From Bacillota bacterium (GTDB lineage: Bacteria > Bacillota > Clostridia > Christensenellales > SZUA-584): a DNA stretch of 64,000 bases. The stretch spans positions 1 through 64,000 of the forward strand of contig JAEYOE010000032.1 in assembly GCA_023412005.1 (NCBI GenBank), written 5' to 3'. The position numbers and the translations under genes are program-made. The notes under the pieces were generated by a model. It worked only from the letters and a program-made list of their open reading frames with translations. It was not told the origin of the DNA and searched no databases. Shown here one piece after another: positions 22,960 to 31,627 of the stretch (positions are counted from its first letter, which is position 1; each line of letters starts with the position of its first letter).

Positions 22960-24488
22960 ATCCGCTTGTTCTTACGATAGACCTTGGAACCCAGAGCGTC
23001 AGAGCGGTGCTGACCGACAAGACAGGTGCCATACTGCACAAGGTCCAGCATAAATACGAAAAACCCTATTATTCAAGCCAGCCAGGCTGGGCCGAGCAGA
23101 ACCCGGATGTGTATTGGGAGGCGATCTGCAGCATTACGAACAAGCTCAAGCAAGCCGCGGCATCCGTCTGGAACGATATTGTCGCCGTGACGGTGACGAC
23201 AATACGCGATACATGCGTGTGTGTGGATGAAAACGGCAAGCCGCTGCGCGACGCGATTCTTTGGCTCGATAAGCGCGAGTGCAAGGTGAGTAAGCCCGTT
23301 CCTTTTGGCAGCCTGCTGCTGTTTTCGCTAATTGGAAAGAGCGATACCATCGCTTTGCAGCGCAAAATATCGGCCTGCAACTGGATCATGGAAAACCAGC
23401 CGGACATATGGGAGAAGACGTATAAGTTTATGATGATATCCGGATACCTGACATACAAGCTGACCGGCAAGATGGTTGATTCAGTGGCCAATATGATCGG
23501 GCATATCCCGATCAACAACAAAACGCGCACGTGGATGGCCAAAAGCGACCCGACACGCTGCGTGTTCGACATTGAAAAAGCGAAGCTCACCACGCTGGTG
23601 GAGCCGGGCGAAACGCTCGGGCCAATCACGGCGCAGGCTGCCGCGCAAACGGGCATTCCCGAAGGGCTGCCGGTCATCGCGACGGGGTCTGACAAAGGCT
23701 GTGAAACGCTAGGGCTCTCGTGCGTGACGCCGGATAAAGCGGCGATTGGCCTTGGCACCACGGCCACGATTCAGTTTACGATAGGCCGGTATATGGAGCC
23801 GCTGCCTTTTATACCGGCCTATCCGGCGGTGCTGAAAAACCACTACAACCCTGAGGTGCAGGTGTACCGCGGCTACTGGCTGATTGCGTGGTTTAAAAAC
23901 GAGTTCGCGGCCAAGGAGGTGCAGCAGGCGGGGGAAATGGGCATATCACCCGAAGAACTGCTGAATTCGCGCCTCGCCGAAATCCCGGCCGGATGCAACG
24001 GGCTTGTGTTTCAGCCGTATTTCACGCCCGGCGTGGTGATGCCAAAAGCGCGCGGCGCGATCATCGGGTTTTCGGATATCCATACGCGCATTCACATCTA
24101 CCGCGCGATCATCGAAGGCATCAATTTTGCACTGATGGACGGGCTTTATACCATGCAGCGACGCGGCAAGGTGAAAATCAGCAATCTGTTTATCGCTGGC
24201 GGCGGGTCCCAGAGCGACGCGATCTGCCAAATCACCGCGAACATGTTCGGTCTGCCCGTTTACCGCATACAAACGTATGAAGCCACGGCGCTGGGCAGCG
24301 CGATTGTTGCGTTTGCGGCAATGGGCGTGTTTGCGGATATCAAGCAAGCCGCTGCCGCTATGGTGCATATCAAGGATGAGTTTTTGCCCGACATGCAGGA
24401 GCACAAGAAGTACGAAGCGATTTACAACAACGTGTTCTGCCGTGTTTTCGGCAGGCTGCTGCCGCTATATAAGAAAAATGAAATATGA
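22953..24488 (+). CDS. FGGY-family carbohydrate/polyol kinase
   Basis: A 511-residue kinase of the xylulokinase/glycerol kinase family. It has the N-terminal phosphate-binding motif LTIDLGTQSVRAVLTD, the catalytic Asp region ATGSDKGCETLGL, and the C-terminal adenine site IAGGGSQSDAICQITANMFG. FGGY kinases phosphorylate a terminal hydroxyl of sugars, ketoses and polyols. Family members differ widely, so the substrate cannot be set from sequence; the GlpA-like dehydrogenase just upstream favours a polyol or its keto form. It overlaps DUF1667 by 7 bases. Confidence 0.9.
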   Translation: MLNPLVLTIDLGTQSVRAVLTDKTGAILHKVQHKYEKPYYSSQPGWAEQNPDVYWEAICSITNKLKQAAASVWNDIVAVTVTTIRDTCVCVDENGKPLRDAILWLDKRECKVSKPVPFGSLLLFSLIGKSDTIALQRKISACNWIMENQPDIWEKTYKFMMISGYLTYKLTGKMVDSVANMIGHIPINNKTRTWMAKSDPTRCVFDIEKAKLTTLVEPGETLGPITAQAAAQTGIPEGLPVIATGSDKGCETLGLSCVTPDKAAIGLGTTATIQFTIGRYMEPLPFIPAYPAVLKNHYNPEVQVYRGYWLIAWFKNEFAAKEVQQAGEMGISPEELLNSRLAEIPAGCNGLVFQPYFTPGVVMPKARGAIIGFSDIHTRIHIYRAIIEGINFALMDGLYTMQRRGKVKISNLFIAGGGSQSDAICQITANMFGLPVYRIQTYEATALGSAIVAFAAMGVFADIKQAAAAMVHIKDEFLPDMQEHKKYEAIYNNVFCRVFGRLLPLYKKNEI

Positions 24489-24503
24489 GAAAGGAGCAGA
24501 GCC

Positions 24504-26243
24504 GTGTCACATCCGTATAAAGGGTTTGAGCCCAATTGGGTGAAAGGGGCATTTTCGAACAACTCTTACCGGTCTGTTTTCAAATGGGGCGAGCCGGAGC
24601 AGATCAAGGCACCGAGGGAATCGCTGTTCGCCATCATGAAGGAGAAATTTGATATCGACGACAGCTATTTTGGCGATTACAAGGTGGATCTCGGGTTCGA
24701 CGCGGTGAAGCTTGATACCCCCTGCCATCTTTCCCGGGCGCAGCTTGATGCGTTTGCAGCCATCGTGGGAGACGGCTATGTGCGAACGGATGATTACGCG
24801 CGGCTGTCGGTGGCCTACGGCAAAACCATGTACGACATTATGCGGCTGCGTGAGAAGCGCATCGACTGCGTGCCGGACGCGGTGATCTATCCGGACAGCA
24901 AAGAGCAGATTGAAAAAATTGTGGCGTACTGCACCGCCGAGTTGATCCCCGTATACGTCTATGGCGGCGGTTCGTCGGTGACGCGCGGCGTGGAGTGCGT
25001 GAAGGGCGGTGTATCGCTCGATATGCGGCTGCGCTTTAACAAGGTGGTCAGCTTCAACGAGACAGATCAGATCATCACGGTGGAGGCGGGCATGAGCGGC
25101 CCGCAGCTCGAACAGACGCTGAACGACGCGGTGACGCTGTTTGGAGCCAAGCGCGCGTACACGTGCGGCCATTTTCCGCAGAGCTTTGAGTATTCCTCGG
25201 TGGGCGGCTGGGTGGTCACGCGCGGGGCAGGCCAAAATTCCACGTATTATGGCGTGATTTCAGACATGGTGTTGGGCCAGGAATACGCGACCCCGATCGG
25301 GACGATCAAGACAGACAGTTGCCCGCGCAAGGCGACCGGCCCCGACATCGGTCATATCATGATGGGCAGCGAAGGCACCTTCGGCGTGCTGACGCATGTG
25401 TCGCTGCGGTTTTTCCGCCATATGCCGCAAACCATCAAGCGGTTTTCATATATGTTTGCCGATTGGGAGACGGCGCAGGCAGCCGCGCGCGAGATCATGC
25501 AATCGGAAGCGGGGTTTCCTTCTGTTTTCAGACTCTCTGACCCCGAAGAAACGCAGATTATGCTGCGCATGTACGGCGTGACCGACAGCCCGCTTAAACA
25601 CCTTTTTCGTCTCAAAGGCTTCAAGGAAGGCGAGATGTGCCTGTACCTTGGGTTTACAAACGGCGAGATGGGTTTTTCGCGCAACTGTGCCAAAAACGTG
25701 CGCCGCGTCTGCAAAAAGCACGGCGCCATCGGGCTTACGGGCATCGTCACGAAAGCCTGGGAAAAGGGACGTTTTAACGACCCGTACCTGCGCGACACGC
25801 TGCACGATTTCGGTATTATCACCGATACGATGGAGTGCAGCGTGAACTGGAGCAACATGAGCCAGGTGCACCAAGAGGTGCGCACGTTCTGCAAATCACG
25901 CCCGAATACGATCTGCATGACGCATATGTCGCACGTGTATCCGCAAGGGGCTAATCTCTATTTTATTTTTATCGTGAAGATGACGGACCCAGAGGAGTTC
26001 CGCGCCTATCACTCAGGGATTCTCGATGCGATTCAAAAATCCGGCGCGGCGATGAGCCACCACCACGGTATCGGCAAAATGTTCGGTCCATGGCTCGAAG
26101 GGTCGATCGGGCGCAAAGAGTATGAGATATTCAGAACGCTGAAAAACCACTTTGACCCGGATAACATCATGAACCCGGGCGGTACGCTGGGGCTCGATAC
26201 GCCCGAGGCGCAAAAACGGTTTTTGCGAGACGATATCCAATAA
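24504..26243 (+). CDS. FAD-binding oxidoreductase resembling alkyl-dihydroxyacetonephosphate synthase
   Basis: A 579-residue flavoprotein of the vanillyl-alcohol oxidase superfamily. The FAD domain (VYVYGGGSSVTRGVE, then GWVVTRGAGQNSTYYG, and GSEGTFGVLTHVSLRFF) is followed by a FAD-oxidase C domain ending with SHHHGIGKMFGPWL, the HHHG motif typical of alkyl-DHAP synthase relatives. The start is GTG at 24504 behind AAGGAG at 24491-24496. Bacterial relatives oxidise 2-hydroxy acids or long alcohols. In this locus it may oxidise a hydroxy acid or sugar-acid intermediate; ether-lipid synthesis is less likely here. Confidence 0.85.
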   Translation: MSHPYKGFEPNWVKGAFSNNSYRSVFKWGEPEQIKAPRESLFAIMKEKFDIDDSYFGDYKVDLGFDAVKLDTPCHLSRAQLDAFAAIVGDGYVRTDDYARLSVAYGKTMYDIMRLREKRIDCVPDAVIYPDSKEQIEKIVAYCTAELIPVYVYGGGSSVTRGVECVKGGVSLDMRLRFNKVVSFNETDQIITVEAGMSGPQLEQTLNDAVTLFGAKRAYTCGHFPQSFEYSSVGGWVVTRGAGQNSTYYGVISDMVLGQEYATPIGTIKTDSCPRKATGPDIGHIMMGSEGTFGVLTHVSLRFFRHMPQTIKRFSYMFADWETAQAAAREIMQSEAGFPSVFRLSDPEETQIMLRMYGVTDSPLKHLFRLKGFKEGEMCLYLGFTNGEMGFSRNCAKNVRRVCKKHGAIGLTGIVTKAWEKGRFNDPYLRDTLHDFGIITDTMECSVNWSNMSQVHQEVRTFCKSRPNTICMTHMSHVYPQGANLYFIFIVKMTDPEEFRAYHSGILDAIQKSGAAMSHHHGIGKMFGPWLEGSIGRKEYEIFRTLKNHFDPDNIMNPGGTLGLDTPEAQKRFLRDDIQ

Positions 26244-26259
26244 TTGAGGAGGGAACAAC

Positions 26260-27780
26260 ATGAGTGAAATCAAAACGCTGAAATGTTTGATTGGCGGAAA
26301 GTGGCTGGAATCTGAAACAGAAAAAACCATGGACATTTACGACCCGAGCTGTGGCGAGGTGATTGCCCGAACACCCTGCTGCACAAAAGCCGAGGTGCAA
26401 AGCGCGATTGAAGCGGCGAACGCAGCATTTCCGGCGTGGGCCAACACGCCGGTGATGAAGCGCGTGCAGGTGCTGTATAAATTCCGCGAGCTGCTCGAAA
26501 AGCACATGGAGGAGTTGACTTACCTTTTGGCGCGCGAGCACGGCAAGGTGTGGAGCGAGGCCGAGGGCGATATATTAAAGGTGAAAGAACCCGTTGAGTT
26601 TGCGTGCGGTGTGCCGAATCTGATGATGGGCGAATCGCTGATGGACACTTCAACCGGCTACGACACGGTGCTGGTGCGAGAGCCTGTCGGCGTGTTTGCG
26701 GGCATCATACCGTTCAACTTTCCGGGCATGATCCCCATGGGGTGGATGACGCCGCTGTGCATTGCCACCGGCAACACGATTGTGATTAAAGCCGCTTCGA
26801 TGACGCCGATGACGGCGATGCGCTGCGCCGAGCTGTGGCAGGAAGCGGGGCTGCCGGACGGCGTGCTGAATATCGTCACATGCAGCCGCAGCGAGGCGGA
26901 GCTGCTGCTGGAGCACCCGGAAGTAAAGGGCGTGAGCTTTGTCGGGTCAACATCCGTCGGGCTACATATTTATTCGAAAGCGGCGGCGAACGGCAAGCGG
27001 GTGCAGGCGCTTTGCGAGGCAAAGAACCATGGACTGGTGCTGGAGGATGCGGCGCTTGAACGAACGGCAAGGGGTATTATCAATTCGTCGTTCGGGTGCG
27101 CGGGAGAACGCTGTATGGCGCTGCCCGTTATTGTGGCGCAGGAGAGCATTGCGGACGAGTTGGCCGCGCTGCTGGTGAAGTTTGCGCGAGAGCTGAAAAT
27201 TGGGCCCGCTTACGACCGGGCGAGCCAGCTTGGGCCGCTTGTGAGCGACGGACACAGAAAATTCGTGCTGAACTGGATTGAAAAAGGGATACAGCAAGGT
27301 GCCAAGCTCGTGCTGGACGGCAGAGGCGCCATGGTTAAAGGCTATGAGCACGGCTTTTACTTAGGGCCTACGATTTTTGACCATGTAACGCCCGATATGA
27401 CCATCGGCGACGAAGAGGTATTTGGCCCGGTGCTTTGCATCAAGCGTGTGAAGAGTTTTGAAGAAGGCCTTGCGCTGATGAACCGCAGCCGGTTCGCAAA
27501 CGGCTCGGTGATATTCACAAACAGCGGGTACTACGCAAGGGAATTTGCGAAGCGGACGCATGGCGGCATGGTGGGTGTGAACGTGGGGATCCCTGTGCCG
27601 GTGGGTATATTCCCGTTTACGGGGCACAAACAATCGTTCTTCGGTGATCTGCACGTGCTGGGCAAAGATGGTGTACGCTTCTTCACCGAAACCAAGGCCA
27701 TCACGACAAAGTGGTTTGATGACGAGGAAAAGATGCAAACCGTCGTCGACACGTGGGACGGCTCGGTCGGCGGATCGTGA
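26260..27780 (+). CDS. CoA-acylating (methylmalonate-)semialdehyde dehydrogenase-like enzyme
   Basis: A 506-residue aldehyde dehydrogenase closest to the MmsA/IolA group, which makes acyl-CoA from semialdehydes. It has the cofactor-site segment PFNFPGMIPMGWMTPLCIATGN, GSTSVGLHIY, and the catalytic Cys in GCAGERCMALPV; the glutamate used by hydrolytic aldehyde dehydrogenases is not evident (AKNHGLVLEDA), as expected for CoA-dependent members. It is the last gene of the locus, after a clear GAGGAGG site at 26245. It probably converts the final short aldehyde of the pathway to an acyl-CoA. Confidence 0.9.
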   Translation: MSEIKTLKCLIGGKWLESETEKTMDIYDPSCGEVIARTPCCTKAEVQSAIEAANAAFPAWANTPVMKRVQVLYKFRELLEKHMEELTYLLAREHGKVWSEAEGDILKVKEPVEFACGVPNLMMGESLMDTSTGYDTVLVREPVGVFAGIIPFNFPGMIPMGWMTPLCIATGNTIVIKAASMTPMTAMRCAELWQEAGLPDGVLNIVTCSRSEAELLLEHPEVKGVSFVGSTSVGLHIYSKAAANGKRVQALCEAKNHGLVLEDAALERTARGIINSSFGCAGERCMALPVIVAQESIADELAALLVKFARELKIGPAYDRASQLGPLVSDGHRKFVLNWIEKGIQQGAKLVLDGRGAMVKGYEHGFYLGPTIFDHVTPDMTIGDEEVFGPVLCIKRVKSFEEGLALMNRSRFANGSVIFTNSGYYAREFAKRTHGGMVGVNVGIPVPVGIFPFTGHKQSFFGDLHVLGKDGVRFFTETKAITTKWFDDEEKMQTVVDTWDGSVGGS

Positions 27781-27900
27781 GGAGATAAATGTACCATAAA
27801 TTAATATATATTCCCATATTAAAAAGTCAAACCCTGTATCGCTGCCCGTTTCTATGATACAATGAATTAAAAATTTGTTATAAAAAAGAAGGGGCAAAGA

Positions 27901-28974
27901 ATGAGGATCAGCGAAGCCAAAACGTGCATCAAGCAGCTTTATCAAAACACCGACAGCGTGACGGCGCTCGTCAGCGAACGCGGCGTGGGGAAAACCTCCG
28001 CGTTTCAGCAATGCGCAGCCGAGCTCGGTATCGGGTATATGGGGCTGTATGCCGCGGCGATGGAAGGGCCCGATTTTATGGGGCTGCCGGATAAGGACCG
28101 CGAGAAGGGCATCACGCGCTATCTTGCGCCACAGTTTTTGCCCACCTGCAATGCCGTGGCGGAAGGCTTTTTCCCTGAAAAGGGGCTGCTGGTGCTTGAA
28201 GAGATCAACCGTGTGCCGACGGACACCGTCTCGGTGCTGTACCCCTTGCTGCTCGAGAGAAAAATAAACGGCCACAGCCTTGCGCCGGGCTGGAAAATAG
28301 GCGTGACGATGAACCCGGATACCCTGAATTACGCCGTAAACTCTCTGGACGACGCGATGCTGGATCGCTTTGTCACGGTGGAGGTAACGGCCAACCTTGA
28401 TGATTATATTGCCTATTCGCTGCAAAACGGGCCTTGCGACGACGTTCTAAGTTATCTTGCGGCCTGCCCCGATATGCTGCTGCGCGTGAAAAAAGCCGCA
28501 GACAGCACCGCCACCGCCAAATCACCCACGCCGCGCGGCTGGACGCGTGTTCAGCAGCTGCTGAACAACTGTGCGCTGCCCGAGAAGCTGATGCAGGAGC
28601 TGGTTGCGGGCATACTCGGCCCGGAAACAGCCGCGTCGTTCTTCGGATATTTGAAAAATCGCAGCTTTACGATTCCGTCTGCCGAGCAGCTGCTGGCCGA
28701 CTATGAAACGGTGCGCGACCAGATGCAAACGCTCGTGAACGGCGGGCGGCTTGATTTGATTAACCTCGTGCTGAAAAAAACAGTATCGCTGCTGACCGGC
28801 AGCGAGGCGCAAATCAGCAGCATTGATAAAATGCTGAATGCGCTGCCGGAGGAGTTTGCGCTGCTGTTCTTTAAAACGCTGGCTGAGCAGAGACCTGAGC
28901 TGTTTTTAGATGTGGCGCAGCGAATGAAGGTGTTTGACGCGTTATCCGATCATATACTGGCGCTGATGTCTTAG
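27901..28974 (+). CDS. MoxR-type AAA+ ATPase
   Basis: A 357-residue AAA+ protein with Walker A ERGVGKTS (residues 26-33), Walker B GLLVLEEINR (about 95), a sensor segment GVTMNPD and an arginine-finger region DAMLDRF. The long C-terminal helical part is typical of MoxR-like remodelling ATPases, which work with VWA-domain partners. The next gene, 16 bases on, encodes such a partner. AAGGGG before 27901 serves as ribosome site; a weak -10 (TACAAT, 27858-27863) lies upstream. Confidence 0.85.
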   Translation: MRISEAKTCIKQLYQNTDSVTALVSERGVGKTSAFQQCAAELGIGYMGLYAAAMEGPDFMGLPDKDREKGITRYLAPQFLPTCNAVAEGFFPEKGLLVLEEINRVPTDTVSVLYPLLLERKINGHSLAPGWKIGVTMNPDTLNYAVNSLDDAMLDRFVTVEVTANLDDYIAYSLQNGPCDDVLSYLAACPDMLLRVKKAADSTATAKSPTPRGWTRVQQLLNNCALPEKLMQELVAGILGPETAASFFGYLKNRSFTIPSAEQLLADYETVRDQMQTLVNGGRLDLINLVLKKTVSLLTGSEAQISSIDKMLNALPEEFALLFFKTLAEQRPELFLDVAQRMKVFDALSDHILALMS

Positions 28975-28990
28975 CCGCACGGAGGAGTTT

Positions 28991-30121
28991 ATGCGCATAC
29001 AGGATGCGGTGATGAAGCTGCTTTTCAGTCAGCCCTTTTACGGAGCCTTGGCGGCATCCGTTTCCATAAGCGAAAGCAAGACAACGGCAAAGCTGCAGCT
29101 GTCTTTGCTGCCTTCTCCCGTTCTTAAGGTCAACAAGGAGTGGTTTGAAGAGCTAAGCGATGCGCAGGCCATCGGTGCGCTGCTGCACGAGCTGCTGCAT
29201 CTGCTGCTGCTGCACGCCTTGCGACGCGGCGAGCGCGACCTGCTGCTCTGGGCGGTTTGCTGCGACATGGCGGTGAACGACCAGCTGCCAAGCGATATGC
29301 TGCCGCCCAAAGCGGTGACCACCGAAAAAATCGAGAAAGAAATTCATAAAAAGCTGACGCGCGGCGCAAGCGCCGAGCGTTATTATGCCGAGCTGATTGC
29401 ACTGCTGGATGACAACATCAGCCTTGTTCAGCGCGAGAGCACGGTGTCGCTGCGGATGAGCAGCGGCAGCCTGCTTGAGGCCGATATACAGGCGGACGAG
29501 GACGTCTCGCAGGTGAACGAGCAGGCGCTGAAAAGCGCGCTTCGGGAGCTGATTGATGAGGCGAGGCCGGGCGGCGAGGTGCCGCAGGCGATAGCGGGTG
29601 AACTGGAAACGGTTTATGAGCAGGCGCGTATCGACTGGAAAACGATGTTCAAGCGGTTCTTAACGGGCCGCGGGCGCATGCAGACACGTGCCACCTACAA
29701 GCGCGAATCGCGCCGGTTCGACAGCTACCCCGGCAGCAAGCGCAGCGTGGGGCTTAAGGTGCTGATTGCGCTGGATGAAAGCGGCTCGATTACGAACGAA
29801 CAGCTGCAGACGTTTTTTAATGAGCTGATGGCGCTGAATCGCATCACCAATGCGCAGATACTCGTGACCGAGTTTGACACCGAGTGCACGACGCCGCAGC
29901 CAGCCGACCAATACCGGCATGCCAAAACGCGCGAGAAGAGCGGCGGCACCGATTTTAGGCCGGTGTTTGCGCTGGCGGACAGCCTGAACGTATCGCTGGT
30001 GGTGGTTTTTACGGACGGCGACGGCACCGCGCCGGAGCGGGTAAACCAACGGGTGCTGTGGGTGCTCACCAAGGGCGGCCATCAGCCCGCGCCGTATGGC
30101 TACAGTGCGGTTTTTGAATAG
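28991..30121 (+). CDS. DUF2201 protein: zincin-like HExxH domain plus VWA-like domain
   Basis: A 376-residue protein. Residues 60-80 contain HELLHLLLLH, a zinc-metallopeptidase-like HExxH with a further His. The C-terminal third is VWA-like, with ALDESGSI (a DxSGS metal site), GGTDFRP and VVVFTDGDG. This is the DUF2201 putative metallopeptidase family, regularly paired with MoxR ATPases, as here. The client and whether the protease site is active are unknown. The central RGRMQTRATYKRESRRF stretch is basic. Confidence 0.87.
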   Translation: MRIQDAVMKLLFSQPFYGALAASVSISESKTTAKLQLSLLPSPVLKVNKEWFEELSDAQAIGALLHELLHLLLLHALRRGERDLLLWAVCCDMAVNDQLPSDMLPPKAVTTEKIEKEIHKKLTRGASAERYYAELIALLDDNISLVQRESTVSLRMSSGSLLEADIQADEDVSQVNEQALKSALRELIDEARPGGEVPQAIAGELETVYEQARIDWKTMFKRFLTGRGRMQTRATYKRESRRFDSYPGSKRSVGLKVLIALDESGSITNEQLQTFFNELMALNRITNAQILVTEFDTECTTPQPADQYRHAKTREKSGGTDFRPVFALADSLNVSLVVVFTDGDGTAPERVNQRVLWVLTKGGHQPAPYGYSAVFE

Positions 30122-30130
30122 GTGAAAGAT

Positions 30131-30508
30131 ATGAATGAAGACAAGGTGCTGTTGTATTCCCTGACGGGGGGTACGCTCAGGCTCGGCAAAAAGGAAGCAG
30201 CGCTGGAACTGCTGCGCAAGGACAGCGTGCTGCACCGTTTGCTGGGGTATTCCGGCGGCGAGCTGAAGACACTGGTTACGAAAGCGGCGGCAACCGAGCA
30301 GGATGCGGACTCTGTTACGTTTGATTTTACCGGCATTCCCGAAAGGAAGCTCGAAGGCGAACCGGCCGAGATGCTGAAGGAACTGAAAAAGCGCTACGGC
30401 AGCGCAGTGAGCGGAACGCTGTTTTTTAAGATCATGTACACCACTTTTGGACAGGTGTATTACAGCAAGGCCGATCTGAATTCGGCTGAGGTTAGTTTTA
30501 CGGAATAG
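30131..30508 (+). CDS. Small conserved-looking protein of the MoxR/DUF2201 operon
   Basis: A 125-residue soluble protein with no family I recognise. AGGTGAAAG before the ATG at 30131 selects that start; an in-frame GTG lies at 30122. It follows the DUF2201 stop by 9 bases and reads in the same direction, so it is probably the third gene of the operon. The only features are charged helices (LRLGKKEAALELLRKDSVLHR; ERKLEGEPAEMLKELKKRYG) and a C-terminal aromatic strand region. Confidence 0.75.
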   Translation: MNEDKVLLYSLTGGTLRLGKKEAALELLRKDSVLHRLLGYSGGELKTLVTKAAATEQDADSVTFDFTGIPERKLEGEPAEMLKELKKRYGSAVSGTLFFKIMYTTFGQVYYSKADLNSAEVSFTE

Positions 30509-30510
30509 GA

Positions 30511-30657
30511 TTAGTCGATATCGTCGTCAGCGTCATCTTCGGACTCATCGTCTTCGTCGGTCATATCATCAATCATCATGAATTCGATTGTTTGTTCCGC
30601 AGGATCAATATGGCCGTCGTTATTCAGATCGAAAAGATCGCCAAATACGTTAAACAT
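30511..30657 (-). CDS. 48-residue acidic protein with one EF-hand loop
   Basis: The gene encodes MFNVFGDLFDLNNDGHIDPA, then EQTIEFMMIDDMT and a tail of nearly pure Asp/Glu. Residues 10-21, DLNNDGHIDPAE, fit the 12-position EF-hand calcium loop at every ligand position (D1, N3, D5, G6, I8, D9, E12). AAAGGAG at 30666-30672 gives a correct ribosome site. It is convergent with, and two bases from, the 125-residue gene. It is probably a calcium-binding or calcium-buffering cytosolic peptide; the partner is unknown. Confidence 0.72.
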   Translation of the reverse strand: MFNVFGDLFDLNNDGHIDPAEQTIEFMMIDDMTDEDDESEDDADDDID

Positions 30658-30703
30658 CGTTATTCTCCTTTATGATTGAATGTCATCATGATCATAATAA
30701 AAA

Positions 30704-30726
30704 GAGAGTCCAAAAAAAGGGACTCC
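30704..30726 (-). terminator. Terminator of the zinc-ribbon protein gene
   Basis: GAGTCC and GGACTC flank an A7 loop. On the minus strand the hairpin is followed by TCTTTTTATT, placing it after the gene ending at 30751. Confidence 0.6.
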
Positions 30727-30750
30727 CTGCAACTTTTTTATACAATAAAC

Positions 30751-31221
30751 TTATTTTATCGGCACAGCTGGTTTCTGGCGGTAGAAATACTCGTTGCCGA
30801 GCTCCAGCGCCCCGTCATAAAGATAGAACCATGTATCGGTGCCGCTGTCCTTCTCGTAGATTTCGCCTTCTATATAACCCGCCTCGCGGTATTCAATCGC
30901 GTACATAAAATGCACCCGCTTTGCCTCATCCGAGCTGCCGGACACCGTCATGCCCTTGCCGTTTTGCAGCAGTATCAGCTCGGTGCCGCTTTGGCTGTAC
31001 CACCGGCCTGCGATGGGGTTTGCGGTGAACACCAGCACCAGAATGACACCGATGAGCAGCGCGGCTGCCGCCGTGATGACGAAGGCGAGGCCTTTTTTGC
31101 GCTTTGCCGGTACCGATGCTTTAAGATAGCTTGGCACGGATGCATTCGCAAGCGGGGCGCCGCAATTTGTGCAGAACGCAAAGCCGTCGATATTCTGATT
31201 TCCGCAGTTTTTACACGTCAT
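30751..31221 (-). CDS. Zinc-ribbon membrane protein
   Basis: A 156-residue protein. Residues 1-25 form a zinc ribbon, MTCKNCGNQNIDGF then FCTNCG (two CxxC knuckles). A basic linker (AKRKKG) leads to one membrane helix (LAFVITAAAALLIGVILVLVF), and an extracellular beta-rich domain of about 80 residues follows (GRWYSQSGTELILLQNG). The frame is open to 31296, but GGAGGGG at 31226-31232 marks the ATG at 31221. Such proteins are common in Clostridia; no function is known. Confidence 0.8.
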   Translation of the reverse strand: MTCKNCGNQNIDGFAFCTNCGAPLANASVPSYLKASVPAKRKKGLAFVITAAAALLIGVILVLVFTANPIAGRWYSQSGTELILLQNGKGMTVSGSSDEAKRVHFMYAIEYREAGYIEGEIYEKDSGTDTWFYLYDGALELGNEYFYRQKPAVPIK

Positions 31222-31627
31222 AAGCCCCTCCGAATGGTTCGCCGGTTGGCAGCAAACGGTTATACAAAGATTATATAACAATCTATATGCATTCACAACG
31301 GGGATTATCCATCGTAAAATCTATTTTGTTTAAGCCGTTAACTATTCTTCAATACCGGCCATATCCTCAAAGCAATGTATTTGCGGCAGAAATATAGACT
31401 TTACGGAACTTTTTCGGCCTCGGATACGTTATAATTAAGCACGGCACAGTGACCATAAAAACACCTTGTAGATTTGTAAAAATTTATGTTTGGGGTTGAT
31501 AGCTGTGTGGTTTAAGGATATAATGACATTTGTAGTATTGTATTATGCCGAATACTGCGATAAAAATCCATGAGCGGTTTGATTTAGAGCGCTTTTTACC
31601 GGAGCGTACATATATAGGAGTGACCAA
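31222..31627. other. Intergenic region before the LCP gene
   Basis: No gene is supported. It contains the upstream signals of the zinc-ribbon gene on the left and a strong SigA promoter at 31496-31524 on the right. Confidence 0.6.
31496..31524 (+). promoter_or_regulatory. SigA promoter of the LCP gene
   Basis: TTGATA (31496-31501), exactly 17 bases, TATAAT (31519-31524). The transcript would have a leader of about 95 bases before ATG 31628, preceded by TAGGAG at 31615-31620. Confidence 0.75.

Noticed and set aside
11545..27780. Calling the locus a myo-inositol (iol) operon
   Set aside because: IolA-like and Gfo/Idh enzymes are present, but IolB, IolC, IolE and IolJ are missing and transketolase and GlpA-type genes are not part of that pathway.
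27361..28425. Minus-strand open frame of 354 codons across the aldehyde dehydrogenase end and MoxR start
   Set aside because: It spans two real genes and their promoter on the other strand, with no recognisable domain.
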